64,000 nucleotides of DNA. Source: Hypomyces perniciosus (taxonomy: Eukaryota; Ascomycota; Sordariomycetes; Hypocreales; Hypocreaceae). The stretch lies in contig SPDT01000013.1 in the NCBI GenBank assembly GCA_008477525.1, positions 1,783,501 to 1,847,500 on the forward strand, in the 5' to 3' direction. Positions 46,834 through 57,800 of the stretch are shown here, in pieces. Below the pieces are notes generated by a model. That model was not told the DNA's origin. It saw only the letters and a program-made list of their open reading frames with translations, and ran no database searches. Position numbers and translations under genes: made by a program. How positions within the stretch are numbered: the stretch's first letter is position 1; each line of letters begins with the position of its first letter.

Positions 46834-49800
46834 ACCTAAAAGGCACAGGTAACCCAATGCAACAGGTGCCTCGGCTTTTATAACCTTTAAGGATACACCA
46901 GAACCGCATAATGCAAAAAGTATAGCAAGCCTGCCTTCTAATACGCCAATAAAGATAGGAACTGTAATAACCTTACTTAATATATTAACTGCCTTAAACT
47001 TTACTAGTCTAACGCTTTAAACTGCTATATACACTTAACTATTAAAGATAGTATAAAAGTGTATACTACTAAAGAATAACTTAAGAGTATCAGAGAACTT
47101 AGGATTTAGGAATTCCAGAAAAGGAACCCTGCCCCCCTTGCCTTTAAACCTAAATCTAGCGCACTTAAGGGAAAAGCTCTTTAGGCCGCTTTAGCTAGAT
47201 CCCCTACTGCTCCCGCTCCTAGGGCCCAGATCTAAAGACCCCTCCCTCTAAGCAGGATAACACCCCCTGCCCCTGCAATAAAGCCCCCCTAAAATAAAAT
47301 TAACTTAATAAATATCTTTAACAGCTTATTAAAAGAAAGCTTACTAGCCTACTCTGCAATAAAGGTTACTGATTTTAACGACTTTATAGATAATGCCTTA
47401 AAGGAATCCTTTAAAAAAGATAAACCCTATAAATCTAACCTATAAATAATAAATACTATTAAAACTATTAAAAAAACTTTAGCTTAAAAATCTTTTAGGT
47501 TAATATAAAAAAAAAGGGAAAGTATTATAATATAGCCTTTTTACTAGCCTAAGAAGATAGCTTTAATATTATATTTATTTAAGAGCTATAAACCTGCTAA
47601 AACGCTATAATATCTAGGAGACAAATAAAATCTTACCCTGGCTTTTAAGCATTTAACTTATTTAATAATTAAAGGGAGACTAAACCCTTTATCTTTATAT
47701 ATATCAGAAAATCACTAAATCTACTATACTAATAACTCTTACCTTTAAAACTAAAAAGCAACTGCATTTACTAAATAAAGGTCTATAGTTATATTATTAT
47801 TAATATTTACTGCAGGGCTTCTTTTAATACTATAACAGAAACCTTTAAAAGGTAAGGTTAGCCCCTTTTAAATTTAATTATCGCAAGAGACTTTAATGTA
47901 TTACATTAAATATAGCAGCTAGGCTAAGTCTTAGATGCTGCAGGTAATAGATTAATTAAATAAGCAGATAAATATAACCTAGTCCCTGCCTTTATAAACG
48001 CCCCTATAAAGGATTCTAGAAAATATATTAACTTTATTTTCTTTAACTGCCCTATATTAATAACTATTGCAAAAAACTTAAATATAGGCTTAAACCACTA
48101 TACAGTTATTATTATACTTTTAAGCCCTACTAGGCTAATAGCCGGTGCAGGAAAGAAATACATCCCTTTTAAAAGCCTATAGGAGTTCAGCCAGCTAATA
48201 TATATATACGCCTAGCTCCTCCCAGAGGTAAATACAACTAACCTAACTAAAGAAAACCTAAATATAGCAGTATAAGTACTCTAGAGACTCTTCGCGGACT
48301 ATATATAGTTAGCAGGCAAAAAAAAATATTAAAATAAATATAGCGCCCCCTAGTAAAATAAAGACTGCCAGACAGCCTACTCGGCTTTTATTGCAGCGCC
48401 CTTTAAAATTAATAAATAGATTAAAGTAAAGAAAATACTATATAATATAGTTAAATGTAAAAAATGCAACTATTAAGATAAAGTTATAGTTAAAGCCAGC
48501 TTAAGCAAGGGCATTTAATAGGTAGTTAAATAATATAAAGCTATAGATTAGTTTTAACCCCCCTTTTTAATAAATAGCGATAAAAGTATTTTAAACTTTA
48601 AGGAGTAAGCGGCCTTTTTTAAAAAATGCCTATTATAGTAAAAAAAAGTAAAAGAAAACATTAAAAACTTATAGGAACCTTAGGTATTAAAAAACCTTTA
48701 AATACTATAAAATAAAACAGTTACTAAAAAAGAGGCAAAAAAGGCTATAATTAAAGCGGGGAATACTATACCTAGCGCAGACAGTATATTAATTACCTTT
48801 TTACACTATATTTAATTTACTATTAAAAAGTTCATTATAAACCTCTTTAAAGGCTGCTTTAAATTAAAATATTACCCCCTCCCTTTTAAAAACATTAAAG
48901 TTACTATTATACCTAAACCCAGTAAACCTAACTATATAACTTATAAAGCTTTTAAACCTATTTTATTACTTTCTTATATAGAAAAAGGCTTTAAAAGGCT
49001 ACTCGCTAAAAGGGTATCCCTTCTAGCATTTAAATATAAAATCCTCTTAAAGCAATACTTTAAAGCCCTCTTTAAAAAAGCAGTTATAGACTTAATTGCC
49101 TGCTTAATTTATAATATTAAAATTGCCTTAAATAAAAGGGAAGTTATAACCCTATTTACCTTTAATATCTTTAAAGCCTTTAATATTATTATAAAAAATA
49201 AACTAGTCCTATAACTTTAATAATAACGCTAGCCTATTTAATTTATAAAATAAGTAAAGTCTTTTATAAATAATAAAACTACTTTTATCTGTAAAGGAGA
49301 TAGGATTAATTTACTAGACCTTACCCTTAAATACAGTACCCTATAAAAGTCCTTTATTTCCTTTATTATATTAATACTATACTTTAACCTAATCCTTTAA
49401 CTTAAAGATTAATAATTTTACTTTAGGTATACTAATAATATTACTATATTTATTATAAATAAATCTACTTAAAAAATAGCTACCTTTATATAATAGGCGC
49501 TTAATAAAATATTAAAGTAAAGAGCAGAGAATATAGTATCCTTTAACTATATTAAAGCTAAATTACTGTATTTCTATTATATAAAAGGCCAGTTATATAA
49601 AAAAGGCATTATAATAAAAGGAAAACCAGTCTAGCTTAAAAAAATATATATAATAGTTAAAGGTCTACTTTAACTTAAAGCTCGCCTTTAAAAAATATAT
49701 AAAGATACTTATAGGCAAAGTATATAAAGTCTTTAACTTCCTTAAATTACTTAATAAAACTTAAAAAGGCTTACCTTTTAAAGCTATAATATAAGCCGTA

Positions 49801-51271
49801 AAGGCCTATATCTTCCTTATTACCCTATATAGGATAAAAGTATAATAGCTAGGGTATAAATAATAATTATAAGCTGACCCTACTAAGCAGGTAAATATAA
49901 AAGTATTTGGTTTAATAGATAAAATAAATAAAGCCTTTAAGGCCGCAGTAAGGGTAGTCCTCCCAGTTTAGAAGACTATAAGTATCCCTATTTTATATAA
50001 AGAGTTAGGTATCCCCCCAGCCAGTATTATCCTAGCCTAGGCCTAACTTAAGTATATAGTAAGATTCGCGGGACTAGATTAAGACTACCTAATCAGTTAA
50101 TATATTAATAAAAAACTTCCTCCCCAGCTACTATAAACTAAACTTTAATACACTACTACCCTAGTTAATAAAACAATTAAACCTATACTCTTCGCTAAAA
50201 AATCCCTATATATTCTCCCTAGTCTTAATTTAAAAGGTATAGGTAAATTAACTGCAGTAAAGAAATACCTAGAAATAGTTAAGTCCCTCCCCCTTTATTT
50301 AATTTTAGCTTACTTTAATAAATCCTAGATTAAAGGGAATATAAGTTAAAGAGCAGTTATTTACTATAAAGTAAAAGTAACTATAAATACTAAACGCCTT
50401 AATAATACAGAGGTCTATAACGCAGAGGCATAGGCCGCCTTAAAGGCTATAAAGCTAGTAGCTAAATATATAAAGGAAGACTACACGATTTAAATAGCCT
50501 TCCTTTTCTTAGATAACTTATTAGTTATCGACAAGCTGCTTAATAAGCCCCCCCTTTTTATATAAAGGGCATATATATATTTCCAGAAACTAGTATAAAG
50601 TATCTCGCCCTGCAAAACCTTTATTTTATAGGTTCCAGGATATAAAGACATTATAGGAAATAAATAAACTAACTGGTTAGCTAAATAAAGTATAGCTTTC
50701 CCCGCTGTATTATAGAACTAGGCTATAATTATATACATTAAAAGATAGACTAAAAAAGAAATCGCAGAGGTAAAGGAGTAAGACTAGCTCAGTAAAACCC
50801 TAGAAAGCTATAAACGATAAAGACTTAAGGCCTTAGCTTCCCCTTTAGAACTCAAACTCCTACGCCCTATCCTCTATAGGCTTTTAATAGAAAAATCGGG
50901 ATATAAAGACTTCTAGGAATACTATAAACGCTTTAGGCATAATAAAGAGTCTATCTATAAATACAGCGAATTAAAAAGATAAAGCCACTTCGCGGAATAC
51001 AGAATAGTTAAGCCTTTCCTCCTAGATATCCCCCTAAAAGAGACCCCCCTCTTTTACTTACTCGGACCTACAGGAAGTAAAGCCTTTTAGAAACTAGTAG
51101 AGGAAGCGGACCCTTATAGCCCTCCCCCGGCGGAAATAGAATAACACTACCCAGATTAACCCTTTTTCCTTTATAAATTGAAACTCAGCGAATAGCGGCA
51201 CAAGCCGCTGGCTCCTAACGTCCTATTGCCCATAAGGGATTTATGTAACTAGCTTACTTAGTGGATGTAAA

Positions 51272-51294
51272 TAATAAAACAAACAAACAAACAA
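51272..51294 (+). repeat. (AAAC)n tail of the LINE
   Basis: AATAAAACAAACAAACAAAC-type repeats stand directly before the right target-site duplication and mark the element's 3' end. Confidence 0.85.
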
Positions 51295-51309
51295 ACCCCC
51301 AAAAGGGCA
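51295..51309. repeat. Target-site duplication of the LINE, right copy
   Basis: This is an exact match to 46,556-46,570. The host sequence on either side (AATAGTAATC before the left copy, TCTCAGTGCTCC after the right) together resembles copy A around 42,330-42,390. The LINE therefore landed inside duplication copy B. Confidence 0.92.
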
Positions 51310-51756
51310 TCTCAGTGCTCCGTACAAGTAGTTTTACTACCTAAACAATTCTAGGCGCTTATGGCAAGCTTACCAAACCATCAAGATAGGTAGTATTGGT
51401 TCGCCCGATTACTACTTCGTATCTACTCGTACGCCGTGTTCCGCTAGTAGTAGCATAGCCAAATGTGACTGCTGGACATAAAATCATATGAATTGTATCT
51501 TTTCCCTTCCGGTTATGATGCAAAGAGGATCTACTATCAGGACAGGAATAGCGCTTACAGCAGTAAGCTATGAAACACGGCAATTAGGCACTTCGTGTCT
51601 ATTAGATTCTAGGCAATTGAGTCTTAAGGCCAGTATATATTCATAGCCACATCCCTCGCAAATACCCTCATTATCATTTCTCTGTATACTCCAGTCACTA
51701 GTACTTAGTTCGGACCAACTCATTCTATCCACTTTCCCCTCTCAAATACCATCAAT

Positions 51757-51952
51757 ATGCGTGGCGCCCTTGTTCTGGCCTTCGCGGTTGCCGCTCAGGC
51801 TATTGCCCTGCCCAATGTCGCTGCTGTAAGACTTGCTGTGCATTATGTTTAAGTGTTGTTGGTTCTCGGCTAATACTGTTCTGGAGTTAAAGCCCACTGA
51901 CTGGAAGCGCGAGGCCAGTAACAGCGACTGGAAGCGCAACTCTTTAGAGTAG
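51757..51952 (+). CDS. Secreted kexin-processed peptide precursor, copy B (44 aa)
   Basis: CDS join(51757..51825, 51887..51952) gives 44 residues. Exon 1 (MRGALVLAFAVAAQAIALPN) is nearly identical to copy A and encodes the signal peptide. The 61-nt intron has GTAAGA, a GGCTAATAC branch and the same GGAG acceptor. Exon 2 holds LKPTDWKR, EASNSDWKR and NSLE. Predicted products after Kex2 and carboxypeptidase action are LKPTDW and EASNSDW; the EA start recalls Ste13-type spacers. Compared with copy A it has two instead of three W-K-R units, and the core sequence is different while the leader, Trp and processing sites are kept. The LINE ends 448 bp upstream of the start and may have cut off distal regulatory DNA. 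Function is unknown. Confidence 0.77.
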
Positions 51953-52046
51953 TAAGTCCTCTGAGTGCTACTGATAAGTAATTCACAAAGGAAAAACTCA
52001 TAGTGGAGATAAGGTTGGCTCAAGAGGTGAAGAGCTAAGTGGCTTA

Positions 52047-52074
52047 GAGGTTTTGGCCTTTTTTGTAAAGGAGT
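52047..52074 (+). promoter_or_regulatory. Conserved 3' UTR element (copy B)
   Basis: This 28-nt block matches 43,129-43,155, again beginning exactly 95 nt after the stop codon, with CCTTT/AAAGG pairing potential and AAATAAAT downstream. Confidence 0.55.
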
Positions 52075-52868
52075 GGCTATCTAGTGCTCCAAGTTAGCCA
52101 TTAAGCAAATACAAATAAATGAGTCACTAAAAAATCTGCCCTGTTATCTAATTTATCTTGCAAAGTATTATTTACTCATGGGGTTTTCTTTCTGCTGTGG
52201 TAGAGGAACCTGATTATATTTGGAGCTTCAGATTTGTCGCTCGTGACTCTGTCCTCCTTAGGATCCAAGTGCTGAGAAGAGTGTTTACAATGACGTGCGG
52301 CTATAATTCGACATGGCGTATTCTCGTATTAGTGGATTCCTAGTCCAGCTATTGTTTCAGTTTCCAGGATCGGTTTATTACATTGCCTCTTTATCGGGTT
52401 GCTTCTTATGGCTATGAATCGATTAAGAGATTGAGCCACTGTTGGGAGGCGCAGTGCATGGAATAGCAATCAAGTGAACAAAACATGGTTATGTCATCTA
52501 TACAAATAGCCACAATGGTCTGAAGAATGCCTCTCTTCCAGGATGCTTGGATGAAAAGTTATTTCTCTCTTTTTTATCACTTAGCCTACCGATCTAGACG
52601 ATGTATGGTCCTGCCTTGACTCTATATTACCGTACCAGGTGAGAAGTTTAATCTAGACATGTTTCATCCCGCTAAATCAGGAGAATATGAACATGAACGA
52701 AAGTGAAGACCACGGGATAGCTTATTTTGTTAGGGTTAAGGTGCCCATACCCTGTTGCCCGTAACTCTTTTGCCCTGGTTATTTGAATACGATAATTGGC
52801 TGTGGTCATGGACATACATGCTTGGTTATTAGTCGAACAAGATGCTTCTACAACGCTCTGGTACAAGC

Positions 52869-53580
52869 TTCCCTCCTATATCTACAGGTACCCCTACCTT
52901 TTGGTGCCTACTTACAGTAAAAATCACTACCTCTTGACTAGCTATTAAGAAAACACCCTCAAAATTCCCCCTCACTTTTCCTGGGCCTTTTAAGTAAGAT
53001 AGTAACTGCCTTTATCCTCTCAGACACCTAACCTACCTAACCACTAACGCTATCAGGCCAGCAACAGACCCCTAAAATTAAAGAGATGCCACTCTAGCTG
53101 TCCTAGGCATTATAAACCTATTCGCACTGCCCATTATACCTAAAAAATGCCTAGCTAAGGAAATCCGCTTTAGAAACGCTGAAGCCTTAAAAATCAACTT
53201 TAGCAATAAAACCATTAAACCTAGCCTTAAAGGAATAGCTAGTTAATATAAACCCTTTAATATATCTTTCTATAGCTTCTTTATAGAGTAATATATAAAA
53301 GAAAAGGAAATTAAGAATGGTTATAAGGAAGTATTATTAAGTACCTTTAAAGCTATTAATAACTATTTTACTAAACTGAAAGGGAAGTATTATAAAGCCG
53401 CTGCTTTATAGATTATAAAAGCCCTTTAAAAAACTTTTTTTAACTTAACTGCTATTTAATATTATAATTTAAAGGGTATTTTAACCTTTAAGGAATTAAG
53501 TATTAATAATAATAATAATATTTAATATCTTAAAGCTATAAAAAAGTAAACTTCTATTAGCTTATATAAATATTACCTCC
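52869..53580. mobile_element. Unclassified interspersed repeat, truncated copy, partly RIP-mutated
   Basis: The first 90 bp match 58,656-58,745 almost base for base (ACAGGTACCCCTACCTT, then GTGCCTACTTACAGTAAAAA). The similarity continues for about 0.7 kb. CpA is still common in the first 350 bp, and TpA dominates later. No coding frame survives and no transposase is recognisable. The copy ends abruptly near 53,580. Confidence 0.65.
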
Positions 53581-53581
53581 A

Positions 53582-54145
53582 TTACGATTGCAGCAATAGG
53601 AATGTTGGACCATAAAAGTCGTGTACATCTACATCAAAACTAGCCGCCGTTTCGGGTAGTGCCTCTGGATGAAATGCACCAGCCTTGCTTGATGGGTGCT
53701 CGGTGTATGCAGCATGTAGCTCTGACATTCCTTCATCCTCGTAATTAAGTGAGATTGTGATCTCAGCAGTCAATAGTACCTCTAGCTTATTCAACTAGTT
53801 AACTCACGCCGCGTCGTCGAAGCTTTGGATGCTTCTCCCCAATAGTATAATCAATATCAAAGTTCTGAGAAAAAGTTATGTATAATGTTTGGAGCGCTTG
53901 TTTAAACCGATGCTGCTTGATAATGTGTCATGACGAAATACCCGAGTGTAATTAGATACCAGGCGCATCCCAGTCTGAAGTCCAATCATCAAATTTTCCG
54001 TCAATAAGTTGGTGTTGCATTTGCCGAAGCTTGAACACACTTGGATGGCAGATAGAGCTAGAATAACCCTATCGTTTCTATTCCAGGGATAGCTCTTTTC
54101 CCGAATTGCCGATACTCGTATTGGAAGATCCAGATATGCATACAT
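53582..54145 (-). pseudogene. Possible remnant of an unrecognised gene
   Basis: Two minus-strand frames, 54,145-53,876 (RNDRVILALSAIQVCSSFGK) and 53,794-53,582 (NKLEVLLTAEITISLNYEDE), read like protein. They could be parts of one gene, since the stretch between them also reads partly open (NFDIDYTIGEKHPKLRRRG). The gap contains stops and no splice pair of usable length. The right end abuts the repeat at 53,580, so the gene could have been cut by it. I recognise no family; it may equally be chance. Confidence 0.3.
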
Positions 54146-54841
54146 GGATTTGATAAGCCTCCCCTAGCTACCCCTAGCTACTATCTCTATACCCCGGTAC
54201 CACGTGGATGATCGCCGCTAATAAGACTCTCCTTTTATGTCATGAACAAATCATAACTGCTCATATCAGCCGGGCGTTCTTCAGACTAGGGTGGCAGTTC
54301 CCGTATTCTACGGGTACGTATGCAATGATAGAAGATCATTTCCCCGCGAGCTGCCTAATGTTGAAAGGGTGGCGTTCTAGTTCCAGCAGTCAGCAATACG
54401 AGGTCTCTTTTAGAAAGGTCGGGACGATGATCGGCCAACACACTCGTATCTCGTATCGACCACGAGATCCTGTGGGGAACTGGATGTTCAAAAGCGTAAG
54501 AAACTATGCCATAATACGCTGTGTAGTTGGCGCAATGGCGTTGTCACTATTCTGGGGGATAAAGTTAATTCCATAACGTCGGTCGCACTATGTGTACGGA
54601 TGATATTACCAATCTTCACTAAGGGGGGCATAGACAGGTTCTGGAATAGGGTATAGAGAGATATCTAGGCCACAGGGGCACTTTGTTATCTTTCAAATTA
54701 GGACGAGTCTATTTCGACGAGTAAGAATGCTTGATATAGGGTGTCAGGCCTGGAAAGCTATATGGAGTATAATTAGTACTCATTCTCCTTTGGCTTATTA
54801 GCCAGAATCCATTATTTGGTTTTCACAGTGATAGTAGTTAC
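54146..54841. other. Spacer left of the hAT element
   Basis: This is ordinary, non-RIPed DNA. A 122-codon ATG frame (54,208-54,576, +) has no recognisable features and ends in a hydrophobic stretch; I do not call it a gene. Confidence 0.45.
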
Positions 54842-57800
54842 CAGGGTGGCGATCCATTCCACGTCCATTTCCACGGGCGTCCATTTATGGAAATGGATGG
54901 CCCGTGCATCCATTTCCATCCATTCCATCGCGCCTGCCATTACATAATCCATCCATCCACGGAAGGGTCCCGTGGATGGAAATGGAAGCAGGGGGGGGCT
55001 TAATCATCACCCTAAAATAGTATACTTACCATTGCCCAAGTCAGTGACATCATTACCAGAGACTCCGTGCTTGTTCTACCTGACCCTCCGCCAACATACC
55101 CTATATATCATTGGAAGAGTAGGTAAACGAAACTAAATCTATATGCATTTAATATATAGCTATATAGAGAGAAATGAATCTTATTATATATATTTTAGTA
55201 TATTGCTAGAAAGGCCAACTCTATTCCAATTATAATAAATATCTTTTTTAAAAACTGTATTTATGTACTCCGTAATAACTGTCAGGTTTTCGCATCAAGT
55301 TAAGCTATAAAAATACCTGCATCACTTAGCCTAGTATAAAACTAGAGGGACGCTAAACTTAAGTCACCACTAACAAATCACTATACATTTTGCTCTTACA
55401 TATGTTAGTAGTGATTATGGAAGATTTTTTTTTTTTGGTAGCCAGGAGCGTGGAGATTTCGCGTTCTTAGTTACCGCGTTCAGGCGCGTTGAACTTCTAT
55501 TAGGAGAAAGGGTTTTATGTACTTCGTATATGAATTTTTTATTAATGGAATCGCCATAAGCATAATTTATTAACCCTATGCATCCTCAGATACAGGCCCA
55601 GGAGGACCAGGAGAACCTGTGGGACCTTTTCCCTTGGAAATACTTCCCTGGGTATACTCAATCCCAGCGTTGCGCATCCATATCGTCATGGATATGGCAA
55701 TTCGGTTACGATATCGAGAAGAGCGACGATGATACAAAGCGGCGATGGGTTTGCAAGGTCTGCGTAAAGAGTAGTAAGCAAAAACCTCACTCGACTGCCT
55801 CGAATGGCACACAGAACGCAGAGATCCACCTCTGGACCGACCACAGTATCTGGGATCCTTCAGGCAGGCGGAAGCCGCCAAGTAAAGCAAAAGAGAATAC
55901 GTCATCAAGGAATATCGCCGAGATGATGAAGCTGAACACATATAACTCGCGAGAACAGCAGATTGCCAACCAGATCATCGGCCGTTTTGATCGATTAGCC
56001 TTCCAGCGCTTGGTAGTCTGTTGGATCATCAACAGTAATTCCTCCTTCCGACAAAGCGAAGATCCGTACCTCCGCGCAGTTTTCGAGTACCTCAATCCCC
56101 TCGTGAAGACGACCGAGGCACATATCACCCACGATACCGTTCGCAGACGCATCCTTAAGGTGTACGAAGAAAACATAGAGGAAATAAAGCGAGTGTTGGC
56201 GGCAGCCCCAGGGCTGATTCACATAGCGTTCGATGGCTGGAGGTCGAATAATCGCCATGCTCTATATGGAATCGTTTGCTATTTTCTTGATACCGTTGGC
56301 CAGCCACAAAAACTTGTCCTTGGACTTCCAGAGCTTGTCGATCGTCATTCTGGGGAGAATATTGCTGCTCATGTTGTCGATATCCTTCGGAGCTATGATA
56401 TAACCCAGAAGGTCGGATACTTTACACTTGATAACGCCAGCAACAACGATACAGCGATGAAGGAAATCGGAAAAGCGCTGGGCTTTAAGGGAGAAACCCG
56501 GCGATTACGCTGCTTTGGCCATATCCTTAATCTTGCTGTTAAAGCGCTGCTTTTTGGCCATGACTCTGAGGCATTTGAGGATGATATCCTTGGAAATGAG
56601 GCGCTTAATGCGAAGGCCCATGAGATGTGGAGACGGAAAGGCCCTATTGGGAAACTCCATAACCTTGTCGTTTGGATTCATCGTTCAGACTTACTAACTA
56701 ATCTCCTTCGGTCTCTTCAGTTGGTCGCGTTCGAGAAGTCTGAGGATCCGACAATACAAGCAAAAAAGCCTCTAGATGTCATTACTGATGTGGTAACTCG
56801 TTGGCTTTCTACTCTTTACATGATCCGACGCGCTCTTCTCCTGAAGGACTTCCTTGAAGAACTCTGGTATAGGCAGAAAAACGAGTGGGAAGGGTCAATT
56901 TTAAGGGGAAAGAAGTCGAGGAGTGAAATGCCACTTTGTCTCAGGGATGACAACAAACTCGATGAGAAGGATTGGAATATTATCGCTCTTTTTAACGAGG
57001 TCCTCCAACATTTTGAGCATGTTTTAATTACCCTTGAAGGTGACGGTCGACAGCGGATGCGAAAGTATGGCTATACTAAAGCATATGGATGCTCTTGGGA
57101 TCTTATGTTTGGCTACGAGTACCTGCTTAATAAAATGGAGGTATATAAGGCCGCTGCTCATCGATATCCCGACCCTGAGCACTTCAAGGTCAATATTAAT
57201 CTCTGCTGGAAGAAACTTGATGAGTACTACTCGCGGCTTGATGAGACACCGGTCTATTATGCAGCTGTCGCGCTTCATCCAGCATATCGTTGGGGATACT
57301 TTGAGGACATATGGGCAGATCGCCCAGAATGGATCCAGACTGCAAAGTCCCTTGTGGAGGGGCTGTATAGGTCTCAATACGATCCGCAGGTCGTTTCTCG
57401 AGACCGAGAACCGGTTATGAAGAAGCAGCGAACTTATCGAAATCCCTTCAACGAGTACTGCGAGGAGTCTCGTCAGGCGCCGGCATTATTACAGTCGCCA
57501 TTCACTCCTGCTTCGTCAGCTGTGGGAGATGAATATAACGATTGGTTTCGAGACGTACATAAATCGGATCAGAGGATCCTGGATCCCATCAGCTATTGGT
57601 GCGACAGACGGGAGGAATATCCTCGCCTATCACGGATGGCCCTTGATGTTCTTTCTACTCTTCCAATGTCTGCTGACGTTGAGAGACTTTTCTCTACGGC
57701 CGGCAGAATGGTTCGAGATGACCGGGCAAATCTGGATGCTAGTACAATTGGAATGACGCAGACGGTGAGATCGTGGCTTCGTGGGGGATATATTCGAAGT

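Larger units (their letters stand above)
46571..51294 (+). mobile_element. LINE (Tad/I-like non-LTR retrotransposon), 5'-truncated and RIP-mutated
   Basis: The 4.7-kb insertion is bounded by a perfect 15-bp target-site duplication and ends in an (AAAC)n tail, as expected for target-primed reverse transcription. Decayed order on the + strand: ORF1 remnant (46,571-47,200) with CCHC knuckles (CNRCLGF near 46,860); apurinic-type endonuclease (a DFN motif near 47,890; NHYTVIII near 48,100); reverse transcriptase (RPILLLSY-like at about 48,955; the active-site pair now reads YTNN near 49,435 where DD is expected); RNase H (SW...AEA...LDNL, 50,320-50,530) and a GYKD motif. CpA/TpG are almost absent and TpA is greatly raised, turning CAG/CAA codons into stops. 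All frames are dead. The start lies inside ORF1, so the copy was 5'-truncated on insertion. Confidence 0.88.
51310..52868. repeat. Segmental duplication, copy B (carries 44-residue precursor gene)
   Basis: This is the counterpart of 42,330-44,345. Order and spacing of shared landmarks are kept from the promoter through the precursor gene, 3' UTR block and a non-coding tail. It ends where an unrelated repeat begins (about 52,869). Differences are ordinary substitutions and indels rather than wholesale CpA loss. Confidence 0.7.

Noticed and set aside
42912..51952. Interpretation of the WKR genes as ordinary alpha-pheromone genes
   Set aside because: The pheromones I know in Eurotiales have a Trp-Cys...Gly-Gln-type core with Cys residues. 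These cores have no Cys and no GQ, so I keep the broader kexin-processed peptide label.
54208..54576. 122-codon ATG frame left of the hAT element
   Set aside because: Irregular composition, no family and no repeat of it elsewhere; likely chance.
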